Below, piece after piece: positions 1 through 5,903 of a DNA stretch of 14,390 nucleotides. Numbering within the stretch: the stretch's first letter is position 1; each line of letters starts with the position of its first letter. The position numbers and the translations under genes are program-made. The notes below the pieces were generated by a model. The model saw only the letters and a list, made by a program, of their open reading frames with translations, did no database searches and was not told the origin of the DNA. Origin of the DNA: an uncultured Rhodospirillales bacterium (GTDB lineage Bacteria; Pseudomonadota; Alphaproteobacteria; Acetobacterales; Acetobacteraceae); assembly GCA_903904805.1 (NCBI GenBank), contig CAIVDX010000461.1, forward strand, positions 1 to 14,390, written 5' to 3'.

Positions 1-479
1 CGGCGGCGGTCGCGGAGAGCCGCGTGATCGTCTTCCTGGACGGCGATGGTGCTGATCGTGGCGACCTGATCGGCAGCGTCGCTGAACCGGTGTTGATGGG
101 CACACATGATTTCGTGTTGGCGACGCGCACCAAGGGGATGCGCGAGCCGGGCGCGATGTTGTGGCATCAAGTCCTGGCCGGGCGGGTTGCCGGCTTCATC
201 ATGGGTGCGCTGTACGGTGTCAGCTATTCTGACATGTGTGCATTTCGCGCCATCGATCGCGCCGCGCTTGAGCGTTTGGCGCTGCGCGAGATGACTTATG
301 GTTGGAACATCGAGATGCAGATGCAGGCGGCGCGCGCGAAGCTGCGGATTGTCGAGATCGCGCTGCCCTATCGGTGTCGTGCCGGAGGGGAATCGAAGGT
401 CGCGGGCTCGCTGCATGGCACGCTGCGGGCAGGCAGCCGCATTGTCTCCACCTTTCTCCGCGTCGCGACAGCGCGCTGA
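1..479 (+). CDS. Family 2 glycosyltransferase, C-terminal part (5' end outside window)
   Basis: The frame is open from the first base (first full codon at 3) to a TGA at 477-479, so this is the C-terminal ~159 residues of a longer protein. The visible part starts in the GT-A core with an LDGDGAD stretch, which supplies the metal- and nucleotide-sugar-binding DxD-type motif. It is followed by a TRTKGMREPGA segment, YSDMCAFRAI, and a late TYGWNIEMQ block, then GGESKVAGSLHGT. This order (DGD, R-x-REPGA, D-x-x-x-FRAI, YGW-x-x-EMQ, G-x-SK-x-x-GT) matches polyprenyl-phosphate-mannose-synthase-like GT2 enzymes that move a sugar from a nucleotide donor to a lipid or other acceptor. No transmembrane tail is visible after the GT domain. 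The stop overlaps the start of the next gene by one base, so the two are probably translationally coupled. Donor and acceptor cannot be told from sequence. Confidence 0.85.
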   Translation, partial: AAVAESRVIVFLDGDGADRGDLIGSVAEPVLMGTHDFVLATRTKGMREPGAMLWHQVLAGRVAGFIMGALYGVSYSDMCAFRAIDRAALERLALREMTYGWNIEMQMQAARAKLRIVEIALPYRCRAGGESKVAGSLHGTLRAGSRIVSTFLRVATAR

Positions 480-1621
480 TGCGGGAAGACTTTGCCCTCG
501 GCAGCTTCCTGGAGGAGCATCGCCATCTCGCCAGGCATGATCTGTCGGCGTCGGAATGCGACCCGCTGCCAATGTCGGACCTGCTGGCGATGGCCGATGA
601 AGATGATCTCTCGCGGTGGCGCCGGCTTGATCTGGGCTATACCGATCCGCGCGGGGCGGAATGGCTGCGCGCGGCGATCGCAGAGCGCTACCATGGTGCG
701 AGTTCCCGGGAAATCCTGTGCTGTGCCGGCGCGCAGGAGGCGCTGGCTTGCCTGGTCGGTGGGCTGCTCGGCGAACAGGATCATGCCATTGTTATTGTGC
801 CAATCTATCAGCCTTCCGAGCACCTGCTGCGGGCGCGCGGCCCCACCAGCGGTGTGAAGCTGCTTGAGGGGACCGAGTGGCGGCTGGATCTCAACCGACT
901 GGAGGCGGCAATCCGGCCCAGTACGCGCCTGGTGCTGATGAATTTCCCAAACAGCCCGACCGGCGCGGCGATTGATCCGCGGGATTTGTTCGACCTGATC
1001 GCCCTGTGCCGCAGACACGCGCTCTGGCTCGTCAATGACGAGGTCTACCAATTGGCTGACCGTGCGTCACCGGGGTGGACGCCACCGATCGTGGAACTCT
1101 ACGACCGGGGTGTGTCGATCAACGGGCTGTCAAAGGCATTCGGCTTGCCCGGACTGCGCGCAGGCTGGATCGTCTGCCGGGACGCGGCAGTCCTCGCGGC
1201 CGCCATGCGTGGCAAGAGCGCCTTGTCGAGTTGCCTTGCGGGCCCAAGCGAAATGCTCGCGCGCATCGCCCTGCGCAATGCGGAGACAGTGTTGGGCCGC
1301 AACCGACAGATCGCGCGCGAGAATCAGAGCCGCCTGCGCGATGTGCTCACGCGCCATGTCGATCTGTTCGCGCCGGGCGCGGGCAGCAACACCGCGTTGT
1401 CGATGCCGCGCTATCTCGGACCCGAGGGTGCGCGGGCGTTCAGCGAGCGTCTTGTGCGCCAGGCGGGCATCCTTGCGATGCCCTCATGCCTGTGGACCAC
1501 ACCGCTTGCCGAGGTACCACGCGACCGTATTCGCTTCGGCCTGGGCGGCAGTGGTGTGTCAGCTGGGCTCGACCGGCTCGACGAATTTCTCTCCGAAGCG
1601 TCAGCCCGGCAATGTGCCTAG
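479..1621 (+). CDS. PLP-dependent class I/II aminotransferase
   Basis: This is a 380-residue fold-type I PLP enzyme, the usual length for the family. The open frame extends further upstream, but ATG 479 is preferred because it forms a TGATG overlap with the glycosyltransferase stop, and the upstream part would only be a shadow of that gene. Visible landmarks: YTDPRG near 54-59 (N-terminal substrate loop), CAGAQEAL 82-89 (cofactor phosphate loop), NFPNSPTG 155-162, NDEVY 186-190 with D187 for the pyridine nitrogen and Y190 for O3', SINGLSKAFG with Schiff-base K219, R227 in GLRAGW, and R352 in IRFGLG for the substrate carboxylate. Position 159 is Ser where most family members have the PLP-binding Asn of the NPTG motif. 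The N-terminal SASECDPLPMSDLL segment resembles the capreomycidine-synthase-like subgroup (inference). Substrate unknown; pairing with a glycosyltransferase suggests an amino sugar or a secondary metabolite. It ends tail to tail with the next gene. Confidence 0.88.
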   Translation: MREDFALGSFLEEHRHLARHDLSASECDPLPMSDLLAMADEDDLSRWRRLDLGYTDPRGAEWLRAAIAERYHGASSREILCCAGAQEALACLVGGLLGEQDHAIVIVPIYQPSEHLLRARGPTSGVKLLEGTEWRLDLNRLEAAIRPSTRLVLMNFPNSPTGAAIDPRDLFDLIALCRRHALWLVNDEVYQLADRASPGWTPPIVELYDRGVSINGLSKAFGLPGLRAGWIVCRDAAVLAAAMRGKSALSSCLAGPSEMLARIALRNAETVLGRNRQIARENQSRLRDVLTRHVDLFAPGAGSNTALSMPRYLGPEGARAFSERLVRQAGILAMPSCLWTTPLAEVPRDRIRFGLGGSGVSAGLDRLDEFLSEASARQCA

Positions 1622-2547
1622 TCCTTCTTGCCGAGCAGCGCCTTGTCGAGCCGGTTGCGCAATTCGGCCGTCTCGTCCGCGCTCCAGCGTCGAAAGCCCT
1701 CGCCGACCGACGCACCGGTGCGACCGGATGCCACCAGATCCTTCAACAGCTGTTGCGGACCCGGCGTGCGGTCGAGATCGGGCAGCACCACCTCGTGGAT
1801 GGCCAGTGTGAGGTCCAGCCCAACCATGTCGGACTGCTCCAGCGGGCCCATGATCCCCAGGCGCGCGCCGAAGGAATTGCGCACCACAAAATCCACTGTC
1901 GCGGCATCGCAAATGCCATTCTCCACAAGCGCGATCGCCTCGCGCTTGAGGGCATGCTGCAGGCGGTTGCCGATGAACCCTGGCACGTCCTTGCGCACAT
2001 GGACCGGCTGTTGGCCGATTGCTTCCATCACGGCCATGGTGATGGCCACCGTTGCGTCCGATGTGTCGGCGGCCTGCACCACCTCAACGAGGCGGACGGC
2101 GTAGGGCGGATTCCAGAAATGTGTGCCAACGACGCGATCCCTGCGCATCACATCGCGCGCGATGTCGCCAACGGGGATCACCGAGGTGTTGGTCGCCAGG
2201 ATCGCATCGGTGCAGAGCGCATCGAGTTCTGCGAAAATGCGTTGCTTCAGGGCGAGATTCTCGCTGACTGCCTCGATCGCGATGGCGATCGGCGCAAGCG
2301 CTGGATTGATCCCGCTATGGATGGTGATGCGGTCAACAAGGTCCCTCGGCTGGCCACGGCGCTCGGTGATGGTGGCGAGCGAGGCAGGCAATCCCGCGCG
2401 CACCTTCTCGCTGGGCTCGACCAGATGCACGATGTGGCCGGCGCCGGCGAAGATCTGCGCGATGGCCGCACCCATGCGGCCACCGCCGATCACCGCGACC
2501 GGCGCACCGGGCGCGATATCAGCCGGCAGAGAAGCCTCCATCGACAT
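1618..2547 (-). CDS. 3-hydroxyacyl-CoA dehydrogenase family NAD-dependent oxidoreductase
   Basis: A 309-residue protein with the two-domain 3HCDH architecture. The N-terminal Rossmann fold has VIGGGRMG (19-26) and an acidic residue at the end of beta 2 (E44 in HLVEPSEK) that favours NAD over NADP. The catalytic set known from human HADH (Ser, His, Glu, Asn) can all be placed: S122 in TNTSVIP, H143 in GTHFWNPP, E155 in LVEVV, N194 in FIGNRL. The C-terminal helical domain carries RNSFGARLGIMGPLEQSDMVGLD (split about 223-245). Such enzymes oxidise L-3-hydroxyacyl-CoAs, but relatives of this size also act on non-CoA hydroxy acids (L-gulonate, L-carnitine), so the substrate is open. It is the last gene of a four-gene operon; its start lies 29 bases inside the preceding SDR gene, with an AGGTG-like SD upstream. 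Its TAG stop is formed from the same CTAG as the stop of the convergent aminotransferase gene. Confidence 0.88.
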   Translation of the reverse strand: MSMEASLPADIAPGAPVAVIGGGRMGAAIAQIFAGAGHIVHLVEPSEKVRAGLPASLATITERRGQPRDLVDRITIHSGINPALAPIAIAIEAVSENLALKQRIFAELDALCTDAILATNTSVIPVGDIARDVMRRDRVVGTHFWNPPYAVRLVEVVQAADTSDATVAITMAVMEAIGQQPVHVRKDVPGFIGNRLQHALKREAIALVENGICDAATVDFVVRNSFGARLGIMGPLEQSDMVGLDLTLAIHEVVLPDLDRTPGPQQLLKDLVASGRTGASVGEGFRRWSADETAELRNRLDKALLGKKD

Positions 2548-3322
2548 ACATCACCTGGCCGGTGCAGAAATCCGACGCCGGCGACAGCAGATAGATCGCC
2601 ATACCCATCAGATCCTCAACTTCGCCGAGCCGGCCAAGCGGGATGCGCGAGAGCGAGCGCGCGCGGGTGGCCTGGCCGAGCTCATTGTCACCATACATCC
2701 ATGCCGTGAGCTTGGAGCGGAACACGGTGGGCGCGATGGCATTCACCGTGATGCCGTATTTCGCCCACTCGGTTGCCAGCACGCGGGTCAGCGCATCCGT
2801 CGCACCCTTGGAGGTGCAGTAGCCGGTATAGCCGGAGATGTTGCCATGCCGCCCGCGCACGGAGGACATCAGCAGCACCTTGCCTTTGCGCTTCTGCTCG
2901 ATCCAGTAGGAGCCGATGGCTTTGGCCATCACCCACGGGCCGCGCACATTGGCGTCCATCACCGCCTGCCAGTCTTCATAGTCCAGATCCTGGATGAAGC
3001 CGGGCTTGTTGTAGCCTGAGCCGACAACCAACTGGTCGATCGCGCCGAAGGCGTCCAGCGCGCAATCGCGGATCGCGTTGGCGTCGTCTACTGAATCAGG
3101 CCGGCGATTGATGGTGACCACCTCGGCGCCAATGCTCTTGGCTTCTTCAGCAACCTCTGCGAGTTCAGCGGTGCTGCCCGCGGCCAGCACCAGCTTCACA
3201 CCCAGCGCGCCGAGGCTGAGCGCGCAGCCGCGGCCGAAGCCGCCGGTGGCACCTGTGATCACCGCCACCTTGCCGCGCACGTCGAACAGGGAAAGCGGAT
3301 TTTTCAGCGTCTCTGAGATCAT
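2519..3322 (-). CDS. Short-chain dehydrogenase/reductase (SDR), classical type
   Basis: A 267-residue classical SDR. The cofactor loop is TGATGGFG (23-30) after the beta 1 strand KVAVITG. The usual NNAG is replaced by a VVGSGYN segment (99-105). The catalytic residues are N125 (MDANVRG), a Ser in LLMSS (153/154), Y168 and K172 in the YCTSK motif. The C-terminal GQVMYVDGGF (255-264) is the standard SDR ending. The N-terminal NPLSLFDVRGKVAVITG resembles gluconate 5-dehydrogenase and 2-deoxy-gluconate 3-dehydrogenase types, which hints at a hydroxy acid or cyclic alcohol substrate. There is no clear beta 2 acidic residue (LVLAAGS), so NAD versus NADP is uncertain. It starts 4 bases after the stop of the upstream cyclase gene and overlaps the downstream 3HCDH gene by 29 bases. 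It presumably oxidises or reduces an intermediate shared with those enzymes; this is inferred from operon context only. Confidence 0.9.
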   Translation of the reverse strand: MISETLKNPLSLFDVRGKVAVITGATGGFGRGCALSLGALGVKLVLAAGSTAELAEVAEEAKSIGAEVVTINRRPDSVDDANAIRDCALDAFGAIDQLVVGSGYNKPGFIQDLDYEDWQAVMDANVRGPWVMAKAIGSYWIEQKRKGKVLLMSSVRGRHGNISGYTGYCTSKGATDALTRVLATEWAKYGITVNAIAPTVFRSKLTAWMYGDNELGQATRARSLSRIPLGRLGEVEDLMGMAIYLLSPASDFCTGQVMYVDGGFSAG

Positions 3323-3326
3323 GATG

Positions 3327-4127
3327 TCAGTTCCCGGTTTCGAAGCGGAATGTCTGCTCGGGATCGATCACCGCGATCACCCGAACGATGCAGCCCTCAC
3401 CTTGCGGCCAGCGCCAGGGGAAGGCCATGAAGGTGCAACGATGGCCGGTGACCAGATCGAGGTCGCCGCCGATATTCTCGATGCCCGGAATGCCATTGCC
3501 CATCATGATCTTGTGTGCCGGCTCCCAGTGCGGGAAATCCTTCATCACGTCACGCCCGGTTTCGGCACGATATTCGTCGAACAGGTGCGGATGCGAGGGG
3601 CCGGGGCCGTGATCGACCAGCTTGGTGCCGAGCGGATGGTCGAGTGCCTGCACATCCACGCCCACCATCTTCACCCCGCGCGCGACGATCCATTCCGCGG
3701 CCTCCTTGTACAGGCCGGGGGAATAGGAATAGTAATCGTCGTTGTCGCCGAGCTTTTTGTGGGTCCCGGTATTGATCATCAGGATATCGCCATGCTGGAT
3801 CTTCGGCGTGACATTTTCCAGATCCTCCGGCGTGATCACGCCCCATTTGCCCTTCGGGATCGACACGGCAACGCCGGTGCCGAAAAATCGCCAGGGTTCA
3901 TAGCTGGTCAGGCTGCCGGCATTTTCGGTGACGTGCAGCGGCGCGTCCATGTGTGTCGATCGATGCATGATCGACTCGAACTGCTGCACCGCCATGCCGT
4001 CATTGGCGTGGTATTTCTGCACGCGGAAGGACATGTTCGGCCCCGAGGGCCATTGCGGCACGTTGTGGCCGTAGATGTTGGAGAGGTCGTAATAGACCAG
4101 ACCGTTGTCGGACTTCAGGGCTGCCAT
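3327..4127 (-). CDS. Cyclase-family metal-dependent hydrolase, paralog B (HRSTHMDAPLH variant)
   Basis: A 266-residue member of the cyclase family (Pfam Cyclase; relatives are bacterial kynurenine formamidase KynB and isatin hydrolase), which hydrolyses amide or ring bonds with divalent metal. The family signature HxGTHxDxPxH appears at 55-65 as HRSTHMDAPLH: H55, H59, D61 and H65 are kept but the Gly is Ser. The second metal pair, His and Glu twelve apart in KynB, is H205 (EPAHK) and E217 (GIEN). Other family features are IPKGKWG (90-96), GDILMINTGTH, VGVDVQALDHP and PWRW near 237. ATG 4127 is chosen over the in-frame GTG 4145 because GGAG lies 7 bases before it and only one base separates it from the preceding stop. 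Its neighbour upstream is a clear paralog, so the two may work in sequence or as a heteromer. The substrate is unknown. Confidence 0.87.
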   Translation of the reverse strand: MAALKSDNGLVYYDLSNIYGHNVPQWPSGPNMSFRVQKYHANDGMAVQQFESIMHRSTHMDAPLHVTENAGSLTSYEPWRFFGTGVAVSIPKGKWGVITPEDLENVTPKIQHGDILMINTGTHKKLGDNDDYYSYSPGLYKEAAEWIVARGVKMVGVDVQALDHPLGTKLVDHGPGPSHPHLFDEYRAETGRDVMKDFPHWEPAHKIMMGNGIPGIENIGGDLDLVTGHRCTFMAFPWRWPQGEGCIVRVIAVIDPEQTFRFETGN

Positions 4128-4128
4128 C

Positions 4129-4947
4129 TTACTTCTCCATCCCACCTTGTTCGATGCGGGCCGCCCCGGTGCGGTCGAGGATCGCCATCAGGCGGATGCC
4201 GCAGGCATCGCCGCTGCCCCAGCGCCAGGGCAGGGCATGGATGGTCACACGCTTGCCGGCGACCTTCGCAACATCGCCGCCCACGCCTTCGATGGTGGGA
4301 ATGCCGGCGGCCAGCAGCGCGCGGTGGGCGGGGTTCCATTCGGGAAAATCCGTGCGCGGATCACGCCCGGTTTCGGACTGGTAGAGCCCAGGCAGACGCT
4401 TCATCTGCGGCCCGCCACGATGCAGGCCAAGCGAGGTGGCCAGCGGATGATCGATCGCCGCGGTGTCCATGCCGACCACCGAGACCTTTCTCCCGATCAG
4501 CCATTCCGCCGCGCCCTTCGACATGCCGGGTGCGAGGCCGAACCATTCCTGGCTTTCGGCGTGGCGTGTGTGCCAGCCGGTGCGGATCAGCACGATGTCG
4601 CCAGCCTTGACCTTGTCGGCCTGGGCCGCGAGATCGGCCTCGGTCACCAGCTCCCATCGTCCCTTCGGAATATCGAGCACGACGCCATTGCGGAAGAACA
4701 GGTCGATCGGCAACGCGGCGATGTCCGCCCCGCGCTGGATCAGATGCAGCGGCGCATTCAGATGCGTGCCGTTATGCATGTTGGCGGTGATGCGCTGGCT
4801 CATCACACCGAAGCGGGCATGATGGGCGGTGCGCTCAATGCGCACATCCACATCGCCTGGCCAGACGGGAATCCCATGGCCCCATTCATGGCTGAGCTCG
4901 ATGAATTCGAGCCCTGAGCGTGGATCGACGGTGTGCGCCTCTGTCAT
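4129..4947 (-). CDS. Cyclase-family metal-dependent hydrolase, paralog A (HNGTHLNAPLH variant)
   Basis: A 272-residue cyclase-family protein and first gene of the minus-strand operon. The signature is at 58-68, HNGTHLNAPLH: H58, H62 and H68 are kept and the Gly is normal, but the metal-ligand Asp is Asn (N64). H208 (NPAHR) and E220 (TIEG) stand in for the second His/Glu metal pair, again twelve apart. LDIPKGRWE (91-99), GDIVLIRTGWHT, VVGMDTAAIDHPLAT and LPWRW (239-243) match the paralog next door. The open frame runs upstream to 5730, but ATG 4947 is chosen because homology to the paralog begins shortly after it, GGGAGG lies 11 bases upstream, and the extension would be antisense to the FMN reductase gene. 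Some cyclase-family clades may naturally carry Asn here, so activity should not be ruled out. The TAA stop is one base from the next start. Confidence 0.87.
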   Translation of the reverse strand: MTEAHTVDPRSGLEFIELSHEWGHGIPVWPGDVDVRIERTAHHARFGVMSQRITANMHNGTHLNAPLHLIQRGADIAALPIDLFFRNGVVLDIPKGRWELVTEADLAAQADKVKAGDIVLIRTGWHTRHAESQEWFGLAPGMSKGAAEWLIGRKVSVVGMDTAAIDHPLATSLGLHRGGPQMKRLPGLYQSETGRDPRTDFPEWNPAHRALLAAGIPTIEGVGGDVAKVAGKRVTIHALPWRWGSGDACGIRLMAILDRTGAARIEQGGMEK

Positions 4948-5157
4948 GGCCTGCCTGGCCTCCCTGTGGTGGCGCCGATTCCGGCACCTTGCTGTTCTAC
5001 AGCTCGGGGCTGTTCTACATCTCGGGCCGAACTTGCCGCGATCCGGCACGCTTGAGAAGGCCCACCGCCAAAGCCGGCGGGTTGCCGGGGCCGTCAGGAT
5101 CGCTAAAAAGCGTCGACGTCCTGCGCGCCTGGTGCAGGGCAACGGAAGGAAACCTCG
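4948..5157. promoter_or_regulatory. Divergent intergenic control region
   Basis: About 210 bases between the start of the minus-strand cyclase operon and the start of the plus-strand FMN reductase gene, so promoters for both directions are expected here. It contains GGGAGG (4959-4964, minus strand), which is the likely SD for the cyclase gene, an 18-bp tandem repeat (4991-5026), a small bulged dyad at 5095-5123 (CAGGA/TCCTG arms enclosing CGCT-AAAA-AGCG), and AAGGA at 5146-5150 as SD for the reductase. I could not identify convincing -35/-10 pairs in either direction, and no regulator gene lies nearby. Confidence 0.5.
4991..5026. repeat. 18-bp tandem direct repeat, possible operator pair
   Basis: Two head-to-tail copies: gctgttctacagctcggg (4991-5008) and gctgttctacatctcggg (5009-5026), differing at one base. 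The first contains the interrupted palindrome CTGT-TCT-ACAG (4992-5002) and the second the near-palindrome CTGT-TCT-ACAT (5010-5020). A repeated small dyad about 120-145 bases before the reductase start and 45-80 bases before the cyclase operon start is what a transcription-factor site in a divergent promoter would look like. A chance duplication is also possible. Confidence 0.55.
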
Positions 5158-5721
5158 ATGTCGATCTCTGTCGTCGCCCTGTCGGGCAGCCTGCGCAAGA
5201 AGAGCTTCAACACCTGGCTGCTCAACGCCGCCATTGAGCTGGCCCCCGCTGGCATGAGCATCGAGATCGTCGATCTCGCGCCGTTCCCGCTCTATGACGA
5301 CGACGTCCGTCTGGTCGCCTATCCGCCGGTCGTACAGGCGCTGCGCGACAAGATCGCCGCCGCCGATGCGTTGCTGCTCGCCAGCCCGGAATATAACTAC
5401 TCGGTCTCCGGCGTGCTGAAGAATGCCATCGACTGGGTGTCGCGCCCACCCGGCGCCCTGTTCGCCGGCAAGCCCACCGCCATCATCGGTGCGGCCACCG
5501 GCCTGTTCGGCTCCATCCGCGGCCAGAACCATCTGCGCGCGATCATGGCCGGCCTGGATGCCGCGGTGCTGCACAAGCCCGAGGTGATGGTCGCCCAGGC
5601 GGCCGCCAAGTTCGACGAGGCGGGCAAATTCACCGACGAGGCCGGCCGCAAGCTGCTGGGTGAACTGATGGCGAAGCTGGCGGTGACGGTGGAGAAGGAG
5701 CGGAAGCACGCGGCTGGGTAG
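5158..5721 (+). CDS. NAD(P)H-dependent FMN reductase, flavodoxin-like fold (ChrR/YieF type)
   Basis: A 187-residue protein of the NADPH-dependent FMN reductase family, which uses FMN and NAD(P)H to reduce flavins, quinones or metal oxyanions such as chromate. The FMN phosphate loop is GSLRKKSFN (10-18), and the isoalloxazine-contacting loop is SPEYNYSVSG (76-85), followed by LKNAIDWVSRP. GAATGLFGSIRGQNHLR (about 111-127) matches the family's third conserved segment. No signal peptide or membrane segment is seen, so it should be cytosolic. The ATG at 5158 has AAGGA 7 bases upstream. It is divergent from the cyclase operon and shares its control region, so it may belong to the same regulon, for example by supplying reduced flavin or protecting against quinones; this is inference. 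It is followed by an A/T-rich dyad that may end transcription. Confidence 0.9.
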   Translation: MSISVVALSGSLRKKSFNTWLLNAAIELAPAGMSIEIVDLAPFPLYDDDVRLVAYPPVVQALRDKIAAADALLLASPEYNYSVSGVLKNAIDWVSRPPGALFAGKPTAIIGAATGLFGSIRGQNHLRAIMAGLDAAVLHKPEVMVAQAAAKFDEAGKFTDEAGRKLLGELMAKLAVTVEKERKHAAG

Positions 5722-5737
5722 CAACGACAAAAAGCGC

Positions 5738-5772
5738 GTTCTTTTTTAAAAAAGGAACCAAAAAGCTTTTGG
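5738..5772. terminator. Pair of A/T-rich dyads after the FMN reductase gene
   Basis: GTTC-TTTTTT-AAAAAA-G-GAAC (5738-5758) is a near-perfect palindrome with one extra G. It is followed at once by CCAAAA-AGC-TTTTGG (5758-5772), a 6-bp stem with a 3-base loop. They begin 17 bases after the stop codon. The layout could terminate transcription, although the T run sits inside the first stem and not after it as in a classical rho-independent terminator. Similar A/T-rich dyads occur after lexA and after the MFS gene. Confidence 0.5.
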
Positions 5773-5780
5773 AGGTTGGC

Positions 5781-5859
5781 CCTTGGCGCGGAGCGGGCGG
5801 TGTTTCGGGCGGTGTTTCTGGCATACCGCGCATGAGTGGGTGTTGATACCGCGCCAAGG
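5781..5859. repeat. 11-bp inverted repeat upstream of serA with a 12-bp tandem repeat in its loop
   Basis: CCTTGGCGCGG (5781-5791) and its exact reverse complement CCGCGCCAAGG (5849-5859) could pair across 57 bases. Inside the loop, cgggcggtgttt is duplicated exactly head to tail (5794-5805 and 5806-5817). The right arm lies between the proposed -35 and -10 of the serA promoter, so folding or protein binding there could affect initiation. The arms may instead mark a small intergenic repeat element together with the A/T-rich dyads just upstream. Confidence 0.6.
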
Positions 5860-5872
5860 CGCACTCCTATAT
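5843..5872 (+). promoter_or_regulatory. Putative serA promoter
   Basis: TTGATA (5843-5848) resembles a -35 box and CTATAT (5867-5872) a -10 box, with 18-base spacing. Initiation would fall near 5879, leaving a short leader before the preferred serA start at 5904. This reading also argues against translation from ATG 5871, which would sit within the -10. It rests on consensus matching by eye only. Confidence 0.4.
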
Positions 5873-5903
5873 GGAACTGCCGCGACAACACCCAGGACGC
5901 CCC

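Noticed and set aside
1075..2709. Long plus-strand open frame (544 codons) spanning the aminotransferase end and the 3HCDH gene
   Set aside because: It runs out of frame through one well-supported gene and antisense through another, has Arg/His-rich low-complexity translation typical of GC-rich shadows, and shows no family motif.
4128..4145. GTG start at 4145 for cyclase paralog B
   Set aside because: The ATG at 4127 has a well-placed GGAG and lies one base after the preceding stop; the extra residues overlap the previous gene and do not align with the paralog.
4994..5015. GTTC pair in the tandem repeat as a second SOS box
   Set aside because: The two GTTC elements are separated by 14 bases, not the 7 required for the alphaproteobacterial LexA site.
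5095..5123. Bulged dyad (CAGGA/TCCTG enclosing CGCT-AAAA-AGCG) before the FMN reductase gene as a riboswitch or terminator
   Set aside because: Arms are only 4-5 bases with an unpaired 6-base stretch, no T run follows, and no known riboswitch consensus is recognisable.
4948..5730. N-terminal extension of the upstream cyclase on the minus strand
   Set aside because: The extension is antisense to the FMN reductase gene and lacks homology to the paralogous cyclase; ATG 4947 with an upstream GGGAGG is a better start.
5871..5903. Upstream in-frame ATG for serA at 5871
   Set aside because: It lacks a good SD, overlaps the likely -10 box, and adds residues not found in E. coli SerA; ATG 5904 has AGGA 6 bases upstream.
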